Shown: in pieces, positions 1 to 7,352 of the stretch | How the letters are laid out: every line of letters starts with the position of its first letter | Numbering within the stretch: the first letter of the stretch is position 1 | From: an uncultured bacterium | GTDB taxonomy: Bacteria > Bacteroidota > Bacteroidia > Bacteroidales > Bacteroidaceae | Assembly: GCA_905215575.1 (NCBI GenBank) | Contig: CAJMQV010000037.1 | Location: 1-14,475, forward strand | Direction of reading: 5' to 3' | Length of the DNA: 14,475 nucleotides | Made by a program: the position numbers and the translations under genes | Notes under the pieces: generated by a model | Seen by the model: the letters and a program-made list of their open reading frames with translations, nothing else | Database searches by the model: none | What the model was told of the DNA's origin: nothing

Positions 1-550
1 GTGAAATACGATATATCACAGAGTCAGAGTTAGCTTTATGATTTTCATCAAAGAAGCCTTGATCTGAAGCATTCAAATAGCAGTCAAAAAAATCATACGC
101 CTTGGCATAATCCTTTTTTCTGAAAAAGAACTTACCTCCATTCAACAGGTTTTCCTGGTATGGCTCCAGAATATGACACACCTTCCCCTTATATTTTCTC
201 ATTTTTCTTCCGGAAGGCAGACTGTCACTTATAGAATCATAGCAATTGACATACCGGAATATCGAGAAAATACTATTAAAGAATTTGGTTGTATCATAGG
301 CCTGCTTCAGATATAGCTTTTCATTTTCTATATCATTGATTTTGCGGTTCAGCAAAGCGGCATAGTAGTAATAGTCCAGTTTCTTGTAAATGTCTTTCTC
401 AGTCTTTACTGCTTCCATCAATTTCGTTTCGGTCTGTTCCAGATTCGAACCGTTCTTAATAGCCTCTTTCGCCTCTTTTATAATATTGCCTCCACTGACC
501 GCAGAACAAGCTAAAAGCAACAAAGCCCCTAAAGCATATTGTTTTTTCAT
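1..550 (-). CDS. Putative TPR-like lipoprotein, partial (C-terminus off the window)
   Basis: Reading leftward from the ATG at 550 there are 183 uninterrupted codons to the window edge, so only the N-terminal part is seen. Residues 1-15 form a short basic then hydrophobic leader ending in LLAC, a lipobox, which predicts lipidation at Cys15 and envelope location. The remainder is helical and charged. Residues 140-159 (KFFFRKKDYAKAYDFFDCYL) match residues 131-150 of the upstream neighbour (QFFFNNKQYGDAFTAYDKWL), and both are followed some 20-25 residues later by DSV, so the two genes look like diverged tandem paralogues. No enzyme motif is visible; TPR proteins normally serve as protein-binding scaffolds. 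Specific function unknown. A hairpin sits just upstream of the start, so expression may be partly separated from gyrA. The reading frame is secure; the lipoprotein call is inference. Confidence 0.8.
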   Translation of the reverse strand, partial: MKKQYALGALLLLACSAVSGGNIIKEAKEAIKNGSNLEQTETKLMEAVKTEKDIYKKLDYYYYAALLNRKINDIENEKLYLKQAYDTTKFFNSIFSIFRYVNCYDSISDSLPSGRKMRKYKGKVCHILEPYQENLLNGGKFFFRKKDYAKAYDFFDCYLNASDQGFFDENHKANSDSVIYRIS

Positions 551-560
551 CCGTTTTTTT

Positions 561-595
561 AAAGAAAGGGTGATGCGTCTTAATCCACATCACCC
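561..595 (-). terminator. Hairpin with U-rich tail between the two TPR genes
   Basis: On the minus strand, GGGTGATG (595-588) and CATCACCC (575-568) form a perfect 8-bp stem with a 12-nt loop, followed by TTTCTTT (567-561). It lies after the stop of the 399-residue TPR gene and ends 10 nt before the start codon of the next gene. It can act as an intrinsic terminator for the gyrA-TPR transcript, or as a leader hairpin/attenuator for the gene downstream. The U-tract is interrupted by one C, so it may be leaky. Confidence 0.55.
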
Positions 596-605
596 CTAAA
601 TGTTT

Positions 606-638
606 ATAAATTATTGTTCAGTCCGAAAGCAATGCAAA
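606..638 (-). promoter_or_regulatory. Candidate Bacteroides-type promoter for the downstream TPR gene
   Basis: On the minus strand TTTG (638-635) is followed after 21 nt by TAATTTAT (613-606), compared with the Bacteroides consensus TTTG, about 20 nt, TAnnTTTG. The -33 box is exact, the -7 box matches four of six defined positions. Transcription would begin near 599, putting the 568-595 hairpin at the very 5' end of the message. Weak by sequence alone. Confidence 0.3.
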
Positions 639-641
639 GAC

Positions 642-1841
642 TTATTTCAGCAATGCATCCATTTCTTTCTGCTTAGCCTTGTCACCCATAATGTAATATA
701 CGGTGCTCAAACGGCTTGCCCAACGGCTTACGTTATCCGGCTCCAGTTCTTTCACCTTCAGGAAGAATGGAAGAGCCTTCTCGTAGTATGCCTTAACCTT
801 CTTGATCTCTTCGTTGTTCTGAGCAGCAGTCAGCTTCTTGTTGTTTGAGATCTTTTCGTTAAGAGCATAACCTTCGTTACAGTAGCATACACCGGCATTG
901 TAGAATGCGTCAGAGAAGGTAGGATCAATTTCTGTAGTCTTTACGAAATAAGTTACAGCATCAGCATACTTGTTCTGTCCGAAAAGTACTACACCCTTTG
1001 AGTAGTTACCGATCTTGCTGTTCGGATCCTTTGCCAAGAGTTCGTCAGCAAAAGCCAAAGCAGAAGTCTCGTCCTTCTTGTCCAGATAGTAAGCCAACAG
1101 ATTCTGAGCAACAACCTCAGCCTTAACACCGCTCAAAGCAAACTCCTTAGAAGCCTTAACCCAGTTTGCAGTATCACCCTGCTCCAGATAAGTAGTCAGA
1201 CGCAACTGACGAACAGTTTCCAACTCCTTGTCATATTTCAAGGCCTGGTTGATATACTTTTCAATGTTCTGATAGTTCTTATCGTTGTAGGCAGCCAGAC
1301 AAGCGTAGTAAGCGATCTGATTCTCATCGAATACAGAATCCTTCAATACCTTCGGCTCGTTTTCCACCAACTTCACAGTCTGAGGATAGCTCAACCATTT
1401 GTCATAAGCGGTAAAAGCGTCACCATACTGCTTGTTGTTGAAGAAGAACTGTCCGCAGTACATATAGAAAGTACGGAACTTCATGGCATTACCCTTGTTC
1501 TTCTGATAGAACTCCTTGTTCTCATCCAACTCGTTGCACTTCTCATAAGCATCGATACATGCATAGAGATTCTTGGCAAATTTCATGGTGTCCAGCGGTT
1601 GCTGTGCAGCGGCCTTGTTCAGCTCAGCGGCAAATACACGCTGGTAAATATCTCCCTGAACATCCCACGCCAAAGCGATCTTCTTGGTCTTTCCGCTGGT
1701 CAGGGCCTCAGTCAAAACGGTCTGTGCCTCGTCCAACTTATTTTCCTCGATCAAACTCTGTGCCTTACGGATCAGTTTATCCTGGCCAAAGGCTGTTGAA
1801 GCAGCCAGAACCAAGGCAATAGAACATAAAATTTTCTTCAT
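642..1841 (-). CDS. Exported tetratricopeptide-repeat protein (399 aa)
   Basis: The start MKK is followed by a hydrophobic segment and a likely signal peptidase I site after Ala-Phe-Gly (residues 17-19, with Gln20 next), so the protein should be exported to the periplasm or surface. The mature part is almost wholly helical with TPR units. The clearest runs from about 275 to 308 (pattern SKGVVLFGQNKYADAVTYF, ending IDP), followed by one at 309-368 that carries a Lys/Asn-rich insertion around 328-348, and a final partial repeat at 369-399. Degenerate repeats lie near 21-50, 123-153 and 174-205. No catalytic domain is visible, so a scaffold or binding role is inferred. The start lies 24 bp after the gyrA stop, suggesting co-transcription. 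The downstream gene is a diverged paralogue. Function unknown; the TPR assignment is secure. Confidence 0.9.
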   Translation of the reverse strand: MKKILCSIALVLAASTAFGQDKLIRKAQSLIEENKLDEAQTVLTEALTSGKTKKIALAWDVQGDIYQRVFAAELNKAAAQQPLDTMKFAKNLYACIDAYEKCNELDENKEFYQKNKGNAMKFRTFYMYCGQFFFNNKQYGDAFTAYDKWLSYPQTVKLVENEPKVLKDSVFDENQIAYYACLAAYNDKNYQNIEKYINQALKYDKELETVRQLRLTTYLEQGDTANWVKASKEFALSGVKAEVVAQNLLAYYLDKKDETSALAFADELLAKDPNSKIGNYSKGVVLFGQNKYADAVTYFVKTTEIDPTFSDAFYNAGVCYCNEGYALNEKISNNKKLTAAQNNEEIKKVKAYYEKALPFFLKVKELEPDNVSRWASRLSTVYYIMGDKAKQKEMDALLK

Positions 1842-1865
1842 AACACAATGTTTTAATATAATTAA

Positions 1866-4460
1866 TTAGTTGTCATTGTCGTTTTCTTCCAGGCCATCAA
1901 AGAGAGAAGGCTGTGCTTGTGTTCCCTTACCGGTCTCTTCGTTTGCAGTCGGATTTGTATCTGCAGGCGTAGCATCTGCCAGACCATCTTCAGATATCAT
2001 CTCCTCTTCTTCCTCAGTCTGTACTTTACAAACGCTACTGATCTGATCATTACGTTTTTCCAGATTGATCAGGCGCACGCCCTGAGTAGCACGACCCATA
2101 ATACGGACATCTGCCACTTTCAGGCGGATGGTAATACCGCTCTTATTGATAATCATCAAATCATTCTCGTCAGTAACTACCTTAATAGCCACCAGCTTGC
2201 CGGTCTTGTCGGTAATGTTCAGCGTCTTCACACCCTTGGCACCACGGTTGGTTACACGGTAGTCCTCAATATCGGAACGCTTACCGTAACCCTGTTCGCT
2301 GACCACCATAATGGTTTCGGTCTTCGGATCGTTTACGCAAACCATTCCTACAACCTCGTCGCATCCGTCCTCGTCCAGAGTCATACCCTTCACACCGGTA
2401 GCCGTACGGCCCATGCATCTTACGGCCGACTCGTTGAAACGGATGGCACGACCGTTCTTATTGGCGATAATGATCTCGTTCTCACCGTTTGTCAGACGCA
2501 CACCGATGACACGGTCATCCTCACGGATGGTAATGGCGTTGACACCATTTACACGCGGACGGGAATATTCTGTCAGACAAGTCTTCTTGATGATACCATT
2601 CTTCGTGCAGAATACTACAAAGTGACGGGCGCAGAACTCCGGATCAGACAGGTTCTTGATTCGCAGACAAGCATTGATGGCATCATCCGGATCAATGTTC
2701 AGCATATTCTGGATGGCGCGTCCCTTAGAGTTCTTTGCACCCTCCGGAATGTCATATACCTTGAGCCAGAAGCAACGTCCCTTCTGAGTAAAGAACAGCA
2801 TGGTGTTGTGCATCGTAGCCGGATAGATGTACTCTACAAAGTCGGCGTCACGGGTACTGCTACCCTTGCTGCCTACTCCACCACGAGCCTGTGCCTTGAA
2901 CTCGGCCAACGGCGTACGTTTGATATAACCCATATGGCTGATGGTAATCACCATCTCGTCATCGGCATAGAAATCTTCCGGATTGAACTCCTCGCTTGAA
3001 TAAACGATTTCAGAACGGCGCTCGTCGCCATACTGTTCCTTCACCTCAACAAGTTCGTCAACAATCACCTTCTTGCACAATTCGTCATCGCTCAGAATCT
3101 GCTTGTAGTAAGCGATCTTCTGCAACAAATCCTCATATTCCTGACGCAGTTTCTCCTGTGACAGGTTGGTGAGCTGAGCCAGACGCATCTCAATAATGGC
3201 CTTAGCCTGCAAATCATCCAAATTGAAGCGCTCCATCAAGCGAGCCATAGCTTCCTGCGGATCCTTGGCTGCACGGATAATGTGTACCACCTCGTCGATA
3301 TTGTCGCAGGCGATGATCAGTCCGTCCAGAATGTGTGCACGCTCCTCGGCCTTCTTCAGATCATAACGGGTTCTGCGGATAACCACCTCACGACGGTGAT
3401 CCACAAAATTAGAAATACAATCTTTCAGCGTAAGGAGTTTTGGACGTCCCTTCACCAAAGCGATACAGTTCACGCTGAAGCTGGTCTGCAACTGAGTCAT
3501 CTTGAACAGCTTGTTCAGCACCACATTGGCATTGGCATCGCGCTTCACATCCAATACGATACGCATACCCTCACGGTCGGACTCATCGTTGGCATTGGTA
3601 ATACCCTCGATCTTCTTCTCGTTCACCAGGTCAGCGATGGACTTGATCAGTTCGGCCTTGTTCACGCCGTATGGGATCTCGGTAATTACAATCTTATCGT
3701 GTGATTCGCCGGTCTCAATCTCGGCACGTGCTCTCATGACCACGCGTCCGCGACCGGTTTCGTAAGCGTCGCGCACTCCCTGCATACCGTAGATAAAACC
3801 TCCGGTAGGGAAATCGGGCGCCTTGATATATTGCATCAGTCCGTCAATATCTATGGCCGGATTCTGGATGTAAGCCACACAGGCGTCAATCACCTCAGAA
3901 AGGTTGTGTGTAGGAATATTGGTTGCCATACCCACGGCAATACCACTGGCACCGTTCACCAACAGATTCGGGATACGGGTAGGCATTACGGTAGGCTCCT
4001 TCAACGTATCGTCGAAGTTGTTCACCATATCTACGGTATCTTTTTCCAGATCCTGCATCATGGCTTCACCCATGAGCTGAAGACGTGCCTCGGTATAACG
4101 CATGGCCGCAGCGGTATCACCGTCCACAGAACCGAAGTTACCCTGACCGTCCACCAGTTTGTAACGCATGTTCCATTCCTGGGCCATACGTACCAAAGCT
4201 CCGTAAACCGAAGAGTCGCCATGCGGGTGATACTTACCCAACACTTCACCCACGATACGGGCACATTTCTTATATGGGCGGTCGTGCAGATTACCCAGTT
4301 CCTTCATTCCGAAAAGGATACGACGGTGTACGGGCTTAAATCCGTCACGCACATCAGGAAGCGCACGCGAAACGATAACCGACATCGAATAGTCGATGTA
4401 CGAGCTGCGCATCTCATCCTCAATATTGACCTTAATTATTCTGTCTTGATCTTGCATCAT
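1866..4460 (-). CDS. gyrA: DNA gyrase subunit A
   Basis: GyrA cuts and rejoins both DNA strands within the A2B2 gyrase that introduces negative supercoils using ATP hydrolysed by GyrB. The 864-residue length fits the family. The breakage-reunion domain occupies about 1-500: the quinolone-binding helix is at 80-94 (HGDSSVYGALVRMAQ) with Ser83 but Gly at 87, and the catalytic tyrosine is Tyr122 in AAMRYTE. The C-terminal DNA-wrapping beta-pinwheel spans about 500-812. Its GyrA-box reads QARGGVG (524-530) rather than the E. coli form QRRGGKG. Residues 814-864 form an acidic, low-complexity tail. Two adjacent ATGs (4460 and 4457) could both serve as start; the first is used here. The next gene starts 24 bp after the stop. 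Numbering coincides with E. coli GyrA through Tyr122. Confidence 0.98.
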   Translation of the reverse strand: MMQDQDRIIKVNIEDEMRSSYIDYSMSVIVSRALPDVRDGFKPVHRRILFGMKELGNLHDRPYKKCARIVGEVLGKYHPHGDSSVYGALVRMAQEWNMRYKLVDGQGNFGSVDGDTAAAMRYTEARLQLMGEAMMQDLEKDTVDMVNNFDDTLKEPTVMPTRIPNLLVNGASGIAVGMATNIPTHNLSEVIDACVAYIQNPAIDIDGLMQYIKAPDFPTGGFIYGMQGVRDAYETGRGRVVMRARAEIETGESHDKIVITEIPYGVNKAELIKSIADLVNEKKIEGITNANDESDREGMRIVLDVKRDANANVVLNKLFKMTQLQTSFSVNCIALVKGRPKLLTLKDCISNFVDHRREVVIRRTRYDLKKAEERAHILDGLIIACDNIDEVVHIIRAAKDPQEAMARLMERFNLDDLQAKAIIEMRLAQLTNLSQEKLRQEYEDLLQKIAYYKQILSDDELCKKVIVDELVEVKEQYGDERRSEIVYSSEEFNPEDFYADDEMVITISHMGYIKRTPLAEFKAQARGGVGSKGSSTRDADFVEYIYPATMHNTMLFFTQKGRCFWLKVYDIPEGAKNSKGRAIQNMLNIDPDDAINACLRIKNLSDPEFCARHFVVFCTKNGIIKKTCLTEYSRPRVNGVNAITIREDDRVIGVRLTNGENEIIIANKNGRAIRFNESAVRCMGRTATGVKGMTLDEDGCDEVVGMVCVNDPKTETIMVVSEQGYGKRSDIEDYRVTNRGAKGVKTLNITDKTGKLVAIKVVTDENDLMIINKSGITIRLKVADVRIMGRATQGVRLINLEKRNDQISSVCKVQTEEEEEMISEDGLADATPADTNPTANEETGKGTQAQPSLFDGLEENDNDN

Positions 4461-4498
4461 ACGTTTATATTAGGCTTTATTTTCTTTTTAAAATCGTG

Positions 4499-4530
4499 TA
4501 AAATTACAATTTTTCTTTGGAATCTGAAAA
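4499..4530 (-). promoter_or_regulatory. Candidate gyrA promoter
   Basis: On the minus strand TTTT (4530-4527) is followed after exactly 20 nt by TAATTTTA (4506-4499), near the Bacteroides TTTG-N20-TAnnTTTG pattern (three of four and five of six positions). The implied transcription start near 4492 leaves a leader of about 32 nt before the gyrA ATG. The -7 box overlaps the inverted repeat TGTAA-AA-TTACA (4497-4508). The base composition is AT-rich, so chance matches are possible. Confidence 0.4.
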
Positions 4531-4534
4531 GAAA

Positions 4535-4566
4535 ATTGAGTTTTTAAGCCCATAATTTGATTTTTG
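4535..4566 (+). promoter_or_regulatory. Candidate clpC promoter
   Basis: ATTG (4535-4538), 20 nt, then GATTTTTG (4559-4566) fits the Bacteroides promoter at three of four and five of six positions. It would give a clpC leader of roughly 140 nt containing the inverted repeat at 4587-4620 and a short stem-loop at 4649-4666 (TGTGC/GCACA). Weak evidence; no CIRCE-type heat-shock operator is visible nearby. Confidence 0.3.
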
Positions 4567-4586
4567 ACATTTATTATCAATCAGTA

Positions 4587-4620
4587 TACAAAATTACAAC
4601 TTTCAGGCATGTATTTTGTA
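4587..4620. repeat. 8-bp perfect inverted repeat upstream of clpC
   Basis: TACAAAAT (4587-4594) and ATTTTGTA (4613-4620) are exact reverse complements separated by 18 nt. The left arm overlaps AAAATTACAA (4590-4599), which is also present at 4500-4509 beside the gyrA promoter candidate. It could be an operator or a leader stem; AT-richness lowers its weight. Confidence 0.45.
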
Positions 4621-4710
4621 GGATTATCTAAAAGTCAAAAGGCTGACATGTGCTTCATACGGCACAAGGCCCGAAAATTAATATTTAAGATAACAAACAT
4701 ACAAAAGAAC

Positions 4711-7251
4711 ATGAACAATCAATTTTCACCCAAGATAACTGAGGTTCTTAACTACAGCAAGGAAGAGGCCCTCCGACTGCAATGTGGCGCCGTTGATCCG
4801 GAACACATTCTGCTGGGCATTCTGCGTTGTGGCGAGGGAAAAGCGGTGGAGATCCTAAAGGAACTGGTGCCCAACCTGCGTACAATCAAGGAACGGCTGG
4901 ATGCCTTGTGCCTTCAGCACAGCCAGAAACTCCCCCTGCTGAATGACGAGGATATCCTGCTGAGCGAAAAATCTTCAAAAATACTGAAACTTTGTCTGCT
5001 GGAAGCACGACTGCTCAAATCGGACGTGGCAGACACGGAACACGTTCTGTTGGCCATATTAAAGGAAAAGGATAATAACGCCTACAGAATTCTCGACGAT
5101 ATGTCGGTTTCGTATGATGACATTTTGAATCGTCTGACACAGAAAACTGACATCAAGTCAGGGCTTGGCTTTACCGACGACGAAGAAGAGGATGATTTTG
5201 AACCAATCGGTGGCCCGGAGAAAAGCGCCTCACAGGCCGGCGGCAGCTCCGCAACGGCTTCTACTACCTATAAAGCCAACGGTTCTGGCAGCACTCCTGT
5301 GCTCGACAACTTCGGTACCGACCTGACCCGCGCGGCAGCCGAGGGATTGCTCGACCCGGTCATCGGTCGCGAAGACGAAACCATGCGTCTGGCACAGATC
5401 CTGAGCCGCCGCAAAAAGAACAACCCGATTCTGATTGGTGAACCGGGAGTCGGAAAGTCGGCCATCGTAGAAGGTCTGGCTCTGCGCATCGTGCAGAAGA
5501 AAGTAGCCCGTATCCTGTTCAACAAGCGCATCGTAGCCCTTGACATGACCGCCGTAGTGGCCGGAACAAAATACCGCGGACAATTTGAAGAGCGCATCCG
5601 CAACATTCTGAACGAATTGCAGAAGAACCCGAATGTCATTCTTTTCATCGACGAGATACATACCATCGTAGGTGCCGGTTCCGCTCCGGGAAGCATGGAT
5701 GCCGCCAACATTCTGAAACCGGCTCTGGCGCGCGGCGAGATCCAATGCATCGGTGCCACCACCATTGATGATTTCAAGAAGAGCATCGAAAAGGACGGCG
5801 CTTTGGAGCGTCGCTTCCAGAAGGTGCTGGTAGAACCGACCAGCAACGAAGAGACTCTCCGTATTCTGGAGAACATCAAGGACCGCTACGAGGAGCACCA
5901 CAACGTGTGCTACACCCAGGCCGCTCTCGAAGCCTGTGTGAAATATACCGAGCGCTATGTTTCCGACCGCTGCTTCCCGGACAAGGCTATAGATGCCCTT
6001 GACGAAGCCGGATCACGGGTGCATCTGTCACACATCCCGGTTTCCAAGGAGATTGAAGCCAAGGAAAAGGAAGTGGAGCGTCTGAAATCGCTGAAAAACG
6101 AAGCGGTAAAGAACCAGAACTTTGAATTGGCAGCCGATTATCGTGACCAAGAAAGCAGTACACAGCGCGAACTGGACATCATGCGTCAGGAATGGGAAAA
6201 GCAGCTCAACAGCGAACGCGTAACCGTGGACGAGGATGACATCGCACGCGTCGTAGCTCTGATGACCGGCATTCCGGTGGAGAAAATCGGCATCACCGAG
6301 GCCGGACGGTTGAAAAATATGGCATCGGAACTCAAGAGTACCGTCATCGGACAGGACGAAGCTATCGAAAAACTTGTGAAAGCCATCCAGCGCAGCCGTG
6401 TGGGACTGAAAGACCCGAACAAACCGATCAGCACCTTCATGTTCCTGGGACCGACGGGTGTGGGTAAGACCTATCTGACCAAGAAACTGGCCGAAAGCCT
6501 GTTCGGTTCGGAGGATGCCCTGATCCGTATCGACATGAGCGAATATATGGAGAAGCATACCGTGAGCCGTATGGTGGGAGCGCCTCCGGGATATGTGGGT
6601 TACGAAGAGGGCGGACAGCTCACCGAAAAGGTACGCCGCAAGCCCTACTCCATCCTGTTGCTCGATGAAATCGAGAAAGCGCACTCTGATGTGTTCAATA
6701 TCCTGTTGCAGGTGATGGACGAAGGCCGCATGACAGACGGTAACGGTACAACGGTAGACTTCCGCAACACGGTGATTATCATGACATCCAACTGCGGAAC
6801 ACGCCAGTTGAAAGAGTTCGGCAAGGGTATCGGTTTCAGCACCATCAACGAACCGATCAACAAGGAGCAGAGCCGTTCGGTCATCTCCAAGGCCCTCAAC
6901 AAACAGTTTGCTCCGGAATTCCTGAACCGTCTGGACGAAATCATCAACTTCGACCAGCTCGACAAGGAAAGCATCCGCAAGATTGTAGACATCGAACTCA
7001 AACCGCTTGTGAAGCGCATTCACGAGATGGGCTATAACTTTGAAATCAGTGAAGAAGGCAAGAAATTCCTGGCCGACAAGGGATATGACGTGCAGTACGG
7101 TGCCCGTCCGCTGAAGCGCGCCTTGCAGCACTACATCGAGGACGCAATATGCGAACTGATCATCAACGAAGAAGCCACTCCGGGTGACACCATTTCTGCC
7201 GATCTGGGCGAAACGAAAGATTGCCTGAAGCTGACCGCGAAAAAGGGATAA
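4711..7251 (+). CDS. clpC: ATP-dependent Clp protease ATPase subunit ClpC (AAA+ unfoldase)
   Basis: ClpC unfolds proteins and feeds them to the ClpP peptidase. The 846-residue protein has a two-repeat N-terminal adaptor domain (about 1-145), an acidic then Gly/Ser-rich linker (155-200), and AAA module 1 with Walker A GEPGVGKS (243-250), Walker B ending FIDE (312-315) and the arginine region ERRF (366-369). A short M-domain follows with a UVR-like stretch (468-481), which separates ClpC from ClpB. AAA module 2 has GPTGVGKT (580-587), Walker B ending LLDE (650-653) and sensor-2 GARPLKR (797-803). The GIGF loop (706-709) fits the ClpP-docking tripeptide. I chose the ATG at 4711 because MNNQFSPKITEVL is the conserved family start; an in-frame TTG at 4564 adds 49 unrelated residues. 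No clpP is in view. A terminator follows at once. Confidence 0.97.
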   Translation: MNNQFSPKITEVLNYSKEEALRLQCGAVDPEHILLGILRCGEGKAVEILKELVPNLRTIKERLDALCLQHSQKLPLLNDEDILLSEKSSKILKLCLLEARLLKSDVADTEHVLLAILKEKDNNAYRILDDMSVSYDDILNRLTQKTDIKSGLGFTDDEEEDDFEPIGGPEKSASQAGGSSATASTTYKANGSGSTPVLDNFGTDLTRAAAEGLLDPVIGREDETMRLAQILSRRKKNNPILIGEPGVGKSAIVEGLALRIVQKKVARILFNKRIVALDMTAVVAGTKYRGQFEERIRNILNELQKNPNVILFIDEIHTIVGAGSAPGSMDAANILKPALARGEIQCIGATTIDDFKKSIEKDGALERRFQKVLVEPTSNEETLRILENIKDRYEEHHNVCYTQAALEACVKYTERYVSDRCFPDKAIDALDEAGSRVHLSHIPVSKEIEAKEKEVERLKSLKNEAVKNQNFELAADYRDQESSTQRELDIMRQEWEKQLNSERVTVDEDDIARVVALMTGIPVEKIGITEAGRLKNMASELKSTVIGQDEAIEKLVKAIQRSRVGLKDPNKPISTFMFLGPTGVGKTYLTKKLAESLFGSEDALIRIDMSEYMEKHTVSRMVGAPPGYVGYEEGGQLTEKVRRKPYSILLLDEIEKAHSDVFNILLQVMDEGRMTDGNGTTVDFRNTVIIMTSNCGTRQLKEFGKGIGFSTINEPINKEQSRSVISKALNKQFAPEFLNRLDEIINFDQLDKESIRKIVDIELKPLVKRIHEMGYNFEISEEGKKFLADKGYDVQYGARPLKRALQHYIEDAICELIINEEATPGDTISADLGETKDCLKLTAKKG

Positions 7252-7268
7252 AACTTTAAACAATAGTT

Positions 7269-7306
7269 AAAATGCCAGCCAGAATATACTGACTGGCATT
7301 TTTTTT
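7269..7306 (+). terminator. Intrinsic terminator of clpC
   Basis: AAAATGCCAG (7269-7278) pairs with CTGGCATTTT (7293-7302), and CAG/CTG (7280-7282, 7289-7291) extends the stem past one C/A mismatch to a 6-nt loop. The T-run continues to 7306, giving eight Ts. It lies 17 nt after the clpC stop and separates clpC from htpG. Confidence 0.9.
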
Positions 7307-7352
7307 GTACATATCCCGGCAGAAAAACAAACAACAAAAAACTTATACAACT

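Noticed and set aside
174..182. TGACACACC, a partial inverse match to the GGGTGTGTCAAAA repeat
   Set aside because: Only nine bases match and they lie within the coding sequence of the partial TPR gene; chance is likely.
1917..2999. 360-codon open frame antisense to gyrA
   Set aside because: It is the shadow of the GyrA C-terminal domain, with low-complexity Thr/His/Ile-rich translation and no domain.
4633..4648. Possible CtsR-like heat-shock operator (AGTCAAA followed by CTGACA) upstream of clpC
   Set aside because: Only the first heptad fits; the spacer and second heptad do not, and CtsR is a Firmicutes-type regulator not expected here.
4564..4710. In-frame 49-residue N-terminal extension of ClpC from a TTG
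   Set aside because: The extension has no family resemblance and runs through the candidate promoter and inverted repeat; MNNQFSPKITEVL at 4711 is the conserved start.
6028..7263. 411-codon open frame antisense to clpC
   Set aside because: It mirrors the strongly conserved clpC coding strand and has no recognisable domain; long antisense frames arise from codon bias.
7305..7352. In-frame 16-residue extension of HtpG from a TTG
   Set aside because: The TTG is inside the T-run of the clpC terminator; the conserved start is MQKGNIGVTT at 7353.
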